This document shows, piece by piece, positions 55,693-64,000 of a DNA stretch of 64,000 nt; position 1 is the stretch's first letter, and every line of letters starts with the position of its first letter. The DNA is from Boesenbergia rotunda. Lineage: Eukaryota; Streptophyta; Magnoliopsida; Zingiberales; Zingiberaceae. The stretch spans positions 62,001 through 126,000 of the forward strand of contig JAGFNQ010005179.1 of NCBI GenBank assembly GCA_024364735.1, in the 5' to 3' direction. The position numbers and the translations under genes are program-made. Below the pieces are notes generated by a model. That model worked only from the letters and a program-made list of their open reading frames with translations. It ran no database searches and had not been told where the DNA came from.

Positions 55693-56596
55693 AGTGGTTT
55701 GGCATGTGGGCTGGGTCGGCTGGGTGATGAAGGCATCGTCTGCTCAGCCGTCGTCAACGTTGAAGGAATCTCCGAGGATGACGGCATCTCCGAAGGTGGC
55801 ATCTGGGAAGGGTACATCCGTTAATGCATGGATTGAGATTGGCTTTGCGTCTGCTCTGCCGTCGGCGTCGAGGATGGCGCTGCCATCGGCGTCGAGGATG
55901 GCACTGCGTCTGCGGTGCAGAGTCGGGAGACGAGAAGACGCTGGAATCCACCATGGATTACAGTCGGGAGATGCCCAAGAACTGCAACGTCCATTTGAGT
56001 ATTCTGGAAACGACCCAAACAAATGGAAAGAGAAAGTACCTCTGAGGTATATATCGATAAACAACATACTTGATCTTGAATCAAGATGCATGCTTCTTGG
56101 ATCATGCACCATCACTGGCCTTCCATTTACCTGCGGGGCCGGGCGAGGCTAGGATTTATATCTACGAAACCCTTTAGACCGTTGGATGATCCAAGAAGTA
56201 TGCATCTTGATTCAAGATCAAGTATGTTGTTTATCGATATATACCTCAGAGGTATTTTCTCTTTCCATTTGTTTGCGTTGTTTCCAGAATACTCAAATGG
56301 ACGCTGCAGTTCTCGGGCATCTCCCGACTGTAATCCATGGCGGATTCCAACGTCTTCTCCCCTTCTCCACAAGCCATTCTCCGGACTCTGCACCGCAGAC
56401 GCAGCGCCATCCTCGACGCCGACGACAGAGCAGATGCAAAGCCAGTCCCAATCCATGCATCGACAGATGTCGTCTTCCGAGATGCCGCCTTCAGAGATGT
56501 CGCCATCCTCGGAGATTCCTTCGACGCAGACGACGGCTGAGACGACGATGCCTTCATCAACCCAGCCGACCCAGCCCACATGCCAAACCACTGCAA
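55693..56596. repeat. Long inverted repeat, arms about 410 bp, spacer 77 bp
   Basis: Left arm 55693-56105 pairs with right arm 56183-56596, for example GATCTTGAATCAAGATGCAT against its complement beside the spacer, and GTGGTTTGGCATGTGGGCTG against its complement at the outer ends. The left arm carries an extra 24-bp unit (GGCGTCGAGGATGGC). Each arm has an outward-reading frame: ATG 56337 on plus (MADSNVFSPSPQ) and ATG 55954 on minus (MVDSSVFSSPDS), with Ser/Thr/Gln-rich alternatives (SSTPTAEQTQSQSQSMH). The left side continues into GTCGT-rich low-complexity DNA at 55560-55690. No known domain. RNA through both arms would form a long hairpin. Confidence 0.88.
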
Positions 56597-56861
56597 CTAC
56601 ATGTCACTCCGCTGCGGTTCTCGGGCATTGATCCGTCAACATGTCACTTCTGTTTGCCATATGGAAGATTGCCATATGCGTCAATTATGCCTGGAGGAAA
56701 CACAGGATCGGTGGCAGCTCTGACCGCAACTTTTGCGACAAAGGTGACATTAACAGGAGGTGTGAAGAGAGGCCCAACAACCGGGATGCGACTAAGTGGC
56801 TTCGCATGCTGAAGAACCTACATGGTAGAACATGAACTATGTGAGATCAAGTTTCAAATTC

Positions 56862-58248
56862 TCAGATCATCACCAATGGAGAGAAACAGAAAGACACAAT
56901 GAGTTGTACCATCTCCAATGGCGATCCAATTAGCCCTAGAGGTATCTTCATTCTCCCAATTCGGCGTGTCCCATACACAAAACCAGGCCTGAGAATTACC
57001 CCTGTACAAGCAAATTTTGAAGGAGAATTTTGTAGGAACACATGGCATTGATTCAGATTGATTTTGAGTTGAGCATGAGTCTAGGCATTGACAGTGGATG
57101 CATAGATAGTGACCAACTAGCTGTAAAATTATTAACATTTATATGTTCCAATAGGAAGACTGACCTCCAAAGGAGAACTTTGATAATAGTTCTGCTTCAG
57201 CATCCCTCTGAACCATAAAATCATGCAAGCAATATGTTATATAAGAACAAAGTTATTGGTGATCAGCCGATATTCTCAAGATAAACTCGGAAAATATATT
57301 AGAGCAGTGTATTTTTAGATGCATTTCTTTTACTTGAACCATTGGAAAAGTCAATTCAATTTATCATATTACAGAAGGAAGACAGAAGTTCAAGCACAAA
57401 AGTAGTCCTTAAGGGTCTTAGACTGGTTAGCACTACAAACTCCTACTTATATGGTAGAGCAAACCAAATAACATGACAGATCTGCCAAGATGATAAATAC
57501 CCGTATCAATTAGGTTAACATAAAACTAAGACAACAACAAAACAGGCATGGCATTGATCCGCCAACATGTCATGACTGAAAAAACAAAAATCCTTTTTAT
57601 AGAAGTCATCTTAGTCGAACATAATCAACAAAAAGGATGACTCAGATATCATACCTTCCCTTCATAATATCCTTTCAGAAGATAAATCACTGGACCAAAG
57701 TCAGCAGCTTAGTCAATAGAAGTTCTAGTTTATATAGTATATTTTTACAAGGAAAACTAACAGTCCAACACCTTCAGAATAGCATCCTACAATGAAACTA
57801 GAAAGCCAAGAAAAGTGTCTTTTTAAAACTTGTATTGATTCATTCTATTTCTTCTTATATACAGTTCTTTCATTTAAAAAGAAATGTTCATTTAAATAAA
57901 AAAGAGAAAATAAATATTGGTTATTGAAGAATAAAACCAAAAAGAAGAAGCAATACCAATTAATACCTTTTTCAGCAGCAGCTCTGATGGCATTGATGTT
58001 TGCAGTCCTACTGATCTTGTACATGTGAGAATTAGATCCAAAACCCCCAACACAAGATATCTGCAAAAACATTTCTTGAAATTACAAATGTGCATCAACT
58101 TATTTCATCACAAATCATATGAAAACCACAATTCAATTTTCAAGGACCGCAAATCGACAGGGAAAGAGCCTTCTCTTAATCTTCAACCTTGGCGCCACTT
58201 AACTTGATCAGCCCATTGTTCACGTATTTAGGACCTGACCTTCCAGAC
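56862..58248 (-). pseudogene. NAD(P)-binding Rossmann-fold protein, plant At5g15910-like, truncated
   Basis: Reverse-strand exon pieces with splice signals: 58248 to about 58130 (WADQVKWRQG, frameshift and stops); 58060-57968 (ISCVGGFGSNSHMYK, NINAIRAAAEKG); 57707-57655 (AADFGPVIYLLKGYYEGK); 57207-57165 (RDAEAELLSKFSFGG); 57001-56862 (GVILRPGFVYGTRRIG, IPLGLIGSPLEMVQ) ending in a stop. The order and text match the plant atypical short-chain dehydrogenase-like family typified by At5g15910. The VKRFVYIS piece between the second and third exons, the N-terminal nucleotide-binding glycine motif, and the C-terminus after GSPLEMV are not found. Together with the frameshift in the first piece this indicates a decayed copy. 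Each exon is too short to appear as a long open frame. Confidence 0.8.
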
Positions 58249-58261
58249 CTGGGCAATAAGA

Positions 58262-58985
58262 AAAAACATCAAGCCTGAGCACATGGTATTCATCCATTCA
58301 AACTTTTAAGTTAAAATATAATGTATCAAATTAAGGGAGAAAATCCATATTTCAGAATATTTCACAGGAATTTATTGTTGGATGAGGATACTTTACAAGC
58401 AGAATACAACAATCATTCCATGGAGGAGCAACATCCATGTATTCTACACCAACTAGTTTCGAACAAACATGATTTGACAATAAAATGATTAAAAAGAAAC
58501 AGCAGGACCACTACAAAAGCATTAAACAATGATTAAATAATTCTTCGTTTAATTTACTAACCAGAAGAGCTAGTGATCAGACAGATTAAACTAATATAGT
58601 GAGAAGTGAGGATAAAAAGGGAGGGTTCCTAAGAAACTGAGAAGTAACGACTAAAAGGGCGTGAGGCCTCGCGAGTCGCGTGACTTAACCGCTTGGCCAT
58701 GATGCCTACGTGGTCTCAAGATTGATCGGTCAAAAATTAAACCGTCTGGTTCATCTGATGAATGAACCACTTCTAGCCCGAATTAAATTTATTTACACTT
58801 TTTTTACATATCTCGTAGATAAAGTATCTTAAATATCCAAATTACATATTTAATTTTTAAAAGGATCAAATCAGGTCATTTATACCCATTTTATCTCTTC
58901 GTATTTATCTCTATTCCTATAGTGAAGCAATTTCTTGGAGTAATTTTTTAAAATAGATTAATTTTTTTTTTTCAAATAGATTAAT
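58262..58985. other. Intergenic DNA
   Basis: No gene seen. A reverse-strand tRNA-like D-arm (GGCCAAGCGGTTAAGTC, near 58682-58700) is present without the rest of a tRNA. Confidence 0.45.
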
Positions 58986-58989
58986 TTTT

Positions 58990-59960
58990 TAAAAAACTTA
59001 TTTATATTCAAAAAAAGCAGTACTCCTAATATATTAAAAAATCATTACTCCCAATATATCATGTCGAATTTATTTTTGAGAATATAAATATAATTAAGAG
59101 AACTAGACCAACACATAAGACCTAGTTTTATATCATTCCGAGCTCTCTAAATTCATCAGTCATTTTTGATAGAAACTGTGATAAAAACTCCATGTTAAAA
59201 AATTATTACTCTCAATATAGTAGGCCAAATTGATGTTTGGGAGTATGAATATAAGAGAACTAGATGAGCAGATAATATCTTATCTTATATTATTCCGAGC
59301 TCTCTGAGATATGGAATTAGATTTTTCGAATACATTTGTGTTAAAAATGACTGCTTTCAATATATTGTGTCAAATTGATGTTTGAGGATGTAAAATAATC
59401 AGGAGAATTAGACCAATATAAAAAATTTGGTTCTATGTCATTTGGAGCTCTCTAGGATGTGAAATTAGACTTTTCAAAAATATCTATGTTAAAAAATCAT
59501 TATCCTCTCGATATAATATGTCAAATTAATATTTGAAAACATGAAATAATCAGGAAAACTAGATCAACACATATAATATAGTTCCATATCATTTCGAGAT
59601 CTCTAAATCCATCAATCGATTTTTGTCAAAATCGACAGATAGATCGAGAGAACTTGACATGACATAGAACCAGGTCTTATGTATTCGTCTAGTTCTCATG
59701 ATTATATTTATGTTCTCAAATATTAATTTAACGTAATATATTGAGAGCAGTGATTTTTTAACACGAAATATATTTTTTGAACACATTCGTGTTAAAAAAT
59801 CACTGTCCTCAATATTTTGGGTCAAATTGATGTTTGAGAGCATAGATATATATAATCAGGAGAATTAGATGGATATATAAAACCTAATTCCATATTATTC
59901 TAGACTTTCTAGGTCCATTAATCAGTTTTAGTCGAAATCGATTAAAACTAACTATGATCT
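58990..59960. repeat. Degenerate repeat of about 150 bp with one inverted unit
   Basis: Recurring order: AAAAATCATTACTCCCAATAT, GTCAAATTGATGTTTGAGA, AGGAGAACTAGACCAACA, ATCATTCCGAGCTCTCTA. Units can be anchored at about 59041, 59201, 59349, 59497 and 59799; the unit at about 59640-59765 is in the opposite orientation. No coding. Confidence 0.78.
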
Positions 59961-60363
59961 TAGATTTCAAAAAATATTTAGAATTTTTTTTTTAAAACTC
60001 AATTAGTTTTTCTAACAAACTTCATCTCAACATCTATGTTGGAATTGGTAAATATCTATCATCTCAAACATGTAATTCACTCTACAAACTTGAGTAAATC
60101 ATACAAATTAGAAATTCAATTGACACGATCATGAATTCAATATATAGAGTCGAACCTTGCAATAACAAAATTTTGAGCCATAGCGATCATGTTCGCCTTC
60201 CCTCATCGGTGCTACTGTTTCTAGTTGATTCAACAGACAAAATTCTGGTATCCACACTATCAGTGCTCCAAACTGGACAGCTAGGTTGCTCTTTTACATG
60301 TCTTCGATATGAAACATCAGAATTCTCCACAGTTATAGAGCTGCTGCTCCCATCACTGCATTG

Positions 60364-60461
60364 CCACAGAAGCTAATAAGAATGCCTCTCGATCGGATCG
60401 ATCATGTCCATGATTAATTGATTATATTTCTAGATCCCCACAGAAGCTAATAAGAATGCCT
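60364..60461. repeat. 24-bp direct repeat at the gag boundary
   Basis: CCACAGAAGCTAATAAGAAT plus GCCT occurs at 60364-60387 and 60438-60461. The second copy is where recognisable gag coding begins. Confidence 0.85.
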
Positions 60462-61582
60462 TGTGGTCATCCATGGTGGATGCCTACAAGGTTTCAAAGG
60501 ATTTATCTTTTGTTAAGTTAGAAGATCTATTTTGTGAAATGGAACTACATGAGATCTCTAACAAAAGTTCAAAAGAGAAAGGTATTGCTTTAGTGGCAGG
60601 TGACAACAAGAAGAAGAAGAAGGGGAAGAAGAAGGAGAAGGAAGTCTTTTCATCTTCATCCTCATTCGAGTCTGAGTCCGAAGAGGAGGGCAGCTGGTCT
60701 TCTTCCTCCGAGATGACCAACTTTGTTAGAAGGATGATGAGGAAGAGTCGGCGCCTCAAGGGTAAAGGTAACCTGAGTATAGTTAAAATTGATAAGTCTA
60801 ATATTACTTGTTTTGAGTGTAGCAAGAAAGGACATTACAAGGATGAATGTCCAAAGTTAAAGAAGAAGAAGGATAAATCAAAGAAGAAAAAGAAGGCCTT
60901 GAGGGCCACATGGGATGAATCGTCCTCTAGTTCATCCGAAGAAGAGGAGGAGAAGTACACTTATCACCGTGCCCTCATGGCCATAGAGGATTCAAATGAA
61001 GAGGAGAGTGGAGACGAATCAAGCTCCTCAACCGCGCCTTCATCATCTTCGGATGATGAAGAGGTAATCTCTCCCGAGCTAGATAAGTGCTATAGAACCA
61101 TTGCATGTCTAGCTAGGTTGCTTAAAAAATCCAAGAACAAAGTTAAATTGTTGAAATTGGAAGTAGAAGAATTGAAATCCTCTAGGGTGGAGGATATTAA
61201 TGATTTTCATGAGAAATCCTCTAAGGATGAGGATCTTGATAATATGCATGATAAGTCTCTTGAAAATGAGAATAAGGATTTGAAGAACGAAGTTGAAAAT
61301 CTCAAGAATATTCTTGAGAAGTTTTCAACTAGCTCCAAGACCCTAGACATGATTCTAAATTCACAAAAAGTGGTCTACAACAAGATTGGCTTAGGTTATC
61401 GACCTAAACAATCAAGTTTCATATCGTTGATGTCTATAACCCAATTTAGAGCACAAAATAATTCTAGGGTTCAAAAGGCTAAAAAGAAAATGACTAAGGC
61501 ATGGGTGCCAAAGTCCTTCATTGAAGATTCATTAGGTCCCAAAATTTGGATATCTAAAACTTCTATCTTTAGAATTGTATAA
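60439..61582 (+). pseudogene. Copia gag, C-terminal half, with zinc knuckle and coiled coil
   Basis: The frame opens inside gag (LWSSMVDAYKVSKDLS; compare LWAFMVDAYKVSRNLS in the other copia element) and runs to TAA 61580-61582. It has VKLEDLFCEMELHE, a Lys/Ser/Glu-rich stretch, a zinc knuckle CFECSKKGHYKDEC (CX2CX4HX4C) near residue 117, acidic Ser runs, a coiled coil (KNKVKLLKLEVEELKSS), and WVPKSF near the end. The N-terminal gag half and 5' LTR are missing. No protease, integrase or RT follows; the sequence goes through 1.9 kb of non-coding DNA to a PPT and LTR. The long region after the knuckle resembles that of Sire-type copia gags. Confidence 0.85.
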
Positions 61583-63493
61583 GCATTATTTGAGGGGGAG
61601 CATCTATCAACATGGGAGGTTGATATTGGGTGCTCCAAACCCATGAATTGAGATGAACTGTCATTCATCACAACAAGAGGTCTAAAATTAGGTTTTTCTT
61701 TGGAATTGCCTACATTTCATAAATTTAGACAACATCATAGTTTTGTGATCCATAGTTATATAGATACATGTTTGTGAATTTTCTTATTAGTAAAGTACAA
61801 ATATATGATGATGAATTCATTGTAATCAAAGGAGCATGAATAGTTTCCTGTCGACATTATACTATGCTTTATTTTGATACAAACTTAATTGGAACCATGA
61901 CCTTAATACACACTTGGAAGTATGACTTTTCAACTCAATCCATGAGTTTTAGCTTCAATATGCCATGATTAGGATTGAACTCTGTAGTTCACAGTAAATC
62001 TTGAAGTTAGCCAAAATATTTGCAATAACTTGTGACATATCATAGGCTTAAGTGTTATTTAATACTTTGGAGATAAATTTAGTTGAGTATGCCATGATCT
62101 TACTGTGTGTGTGATTAACATTAATCTATGACATGCTAATTTTGGTTAAGAACAAGATGAACATATAGCTTGTGCTAATCTTTATGAAAATTCCACAAAG
62201 ACTCAATGCTTAAGTTCTATGAGCTAGTGATTTCTTTGTATCAATATAAATCAAGATTCTAGGACTTAGGATATCTATACATCCCCAACATCTAGCTCAA
62301 GTTTACCATGTTTTTCTGAATCATGATTTAAACCTTGTTTCTATGGGTAACTTAGGGAATAAATGTTTGATACAAACCTGATTTCAATTTGTTTGGAACA
62401 AACATGTTATAAACATACAAACTGATCATGTTTTGGAAATCGGTTATTAGTATCATACTTTGATTTGAGGGATGGTTTTTGGTTAAGGGGAACATTTTAT
62501 GAACAAATGGATCAAATCTGATTGTATAAGGGTTTGGGAAAGGTTAAGAGTTGAAACAAACCTATTTCTGAAACTGAACAGTTTCAGAAAATATTCTGTG
62601 TCAAACTTGATCGGTCCACCGATCGATCAGGGATCCCTCTGATCGGTCTGGTGACGGATCAGACCAATTCTGAACAAGGAACTCTCAAATCGTTCCAAAG
62701 TGATCCACAATCTCCTCAAACCAATCTCTTTTCATCTAGTTGTATCAGATTGTTGATAATTTTGATACAAACACATCTGATACAAACCAATTATAGTTGG
62801 AACAAAACCTAATATTAATTTGATACAAACCTATGTTGGAATGTTCAAATTCATAAGAAAGGGTTTGTTGAGTCATGACTCTTGTCCTTAATGTCGTGTT
62901 CCAGAAATGTTTCTGAAACATCGAATATCAATAGAGTCTACACCCCTGTTGTGGAATGTCAATTGTTAATGCAGTCTGATCAGGAACGTATCAGAGATTC
63001 AGAAATTTTTCTGAAATCTGATCGATCCCCAGACTTATCAGATATATTTCTGTATCAAATAATCAACGAACCTGATCGGTCACGGAGACCAATCAGGATT
63101 ATGTGTTGGATACAGATGCATTCCTTACTTGTCATATGAAACATATACATGTTTGACCATGATATAATTCTGTATATAGTTTCATGTACAATTCACACTT
63201 ATTGACGTATGATGCATATACATTGTTGCCATGATACATTTATGGTATATGCCTCTCATATGCAATTCAAAAGTTTCACCTTTGATTATTTTGGGTTTTG
63301 GGGAGAGCCCCATGTTTGAGGGGGAGGTATGTTCAAACATAATAACCATACCCTTTTCGATGTTTGACAAAGGGGGAGAAAATGGTTGATTAAGTTAGGG
63401 GGAGGATTTTGATTCCCTTACGATAATTGAGCTGCCTTCAAGTGATCATTAATGCCTAAACTTAAATCGAGTTAAATCGGGTTGTCAAACAAC
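61583..63493. other. Non-coding interior of the second copia element
   Basis: Between gag and the PPT there is no pol. The stretch has GATCGGTC/GACCGATC motifs (62600-62660, 63000-63100) and several GGGGGAG tracts (61592, 63298, 63320, 63372, 63399) resembling extra polypurine tracts, which are known in Sireviruses. Confidence 0.6.
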
Positions 63494-63507
63494 AAAAAGG
63501 GGGAGAT
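63494..63507 (+). promoter_or_regulatory. Polypurine tract of the second copia element
   Basis: AAAAAGGGGGAGAT directly precedes the LTR start TGTTGATGCAG. It is nearly identical to the tract of the first copia element. Confidence 0.88.
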
Positions 63508-64000
63508 TGTTGATGCAGTCTGGCCCGTTTGTTGTTTTGGTGTTGACACCGATTTAAGGTTTGATTTAAGTTTGGTTGAACTAATTGTGATTAAGTCCTA
63601 GTCGGGGACTAGGCACGGGTTGATTGAAATCCTAGCTTGGAGGGCTAGGTCCTAACCTGGAGGGTTAGGTGTGGAAAAATCCTAGCTTGGAGGGCTAGGT
63701 GTGGAAAAGTCCTAGCTTGGAGGGCTAGGTGTGAAAAGTCCTGGTGAGTGAAGTCAGGTGTTGGAAATCCCGGTGAGTGAAGCCGGGTCCTGGTGAGTGA
63801 AGCCAGGTGATGGAAATCCCGATGAGTGAAGCCGAGTCCTGGTGAGTGAAGCCAGGTGATGGAAATCCTAGTGAGTGAAGCTAGGTTGAAATCACGGTGA
63901 GTGAAACCGGGTGACCGAAATCCTAGTGAGTGAAGCTAGGTTGAAATCACGGTGAGTGAAGCCGAGTGACCGAAACCCTGGTGAGTGAAGCCAGGTCCTA
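63508..64000 (+). repeat. 3' LTR of the second copia element (cut by window end) with hairpin array
   Basis: Starts TGTTGATGCAGTCTGG. From about 63620 it is a run of about thirteen short units, first of the CCTAGCTTGGAGGGCTAGG kind, then of the CCTGGTGAGTGAAGCCAGG kind. In most units the bases flanking a constant core pair with each other. Confidence 0.9.

Noticed and set aside
58682..58700. tRNA-like D-arm on the reverse strand
   Set aside because: No acceptor stem or T-arm can be paired, so it is not a tRNA gene; at most it is a SINE or tRNA relic.

Overview
This is plant nuclear DNA. It shows GT-AG spliced genes with plant-specific products (a NETWORKED-type NAB-domain protein and a plant-type SUMO E2), an Au-type SINE, Ty1/copia elements primed by initiator-Met tRNA, a Tat-type Ty3/gypsy element with an antisense extra gene, an RTE-type LINE, and CACTA and Tourist-like DNA transposons. 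The style suggests a repeat-rich angiosperm, perhaps a monocot; I cannot name the species. One assembly gap (973 N) lies at 19501-20473. There is no sign of bacterial operons, CRISPR arrays or phage.

Layout. 1-2.5 kb: a GC-rich minisatellite, a SINE, then promoter plus the first two exons of a SUMO-conjugating enzyme (SCE1/UBC9) whose remaining exons are not found. 3.3-10.4 kb: an old LTR-like repeat split by a reverse-strand, internally deleted copia element (4892-10122) with two LTRs, a 5-bp target duplication, a PBS and a PPT. 11.3-14.06 kb: a decayed RTE-type LINE. 14.9-35.5 kb: Tat-lineage gypsy sequence in two head-to-tail copies (A 14949-19500; B 20474 onward). Copy B carries 3' tandem repeats, an antisense spliced extra gene with its own TATA box, and an LTR interrupted by a 4.56-kb CACTA-type element (30063-34618). 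That CACTA element holds pieces of host genes: a NET4-like NAB gene with a frameshift, and exons of a second gene I do not recognise.

35.5-38.2 kb holds two Tourist-like MITEs and a fold-back element. 38.2-49.8 kb holds the one gene that looks intact: a 15-exon, about 1017-residue, multi-pass membrane protein with a calcineurin-like metallophosphoesterase domain. Its introns host a 5'-truncated RTE LINE, two SINEs and two tandem duplications. About 0.9 kb downstream of this gene (49904-50868) is duplicated at 54486-55292, with a MITE, a poly(A)-tailed retroposon and LTR-like sequence between the copies.

55.7-56.6 kb is a long near-palindrome whose arms carry diverging Ser/Thr/Gln-rich coding fragments. 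56.86-58.25 kb is a multi-exon reverse-strand pseudogene of a plant NAD(P)-binding Rossmann protein. 59-60 kb is a degenerate repeat of about 150 bp with one inverted unit. 60.4-64 kb is a second gag-bearing, pol-less copia element running into its 3' LTR, which contains a run of small hairpin units whose stems co-vary.

The genes do not form a shared pathway. The window is best read as one conserved gene in a nest of transposons, several of which carry captured or antisense genes and several of which carry hairpin-forming tandem arrays in their LTRs.
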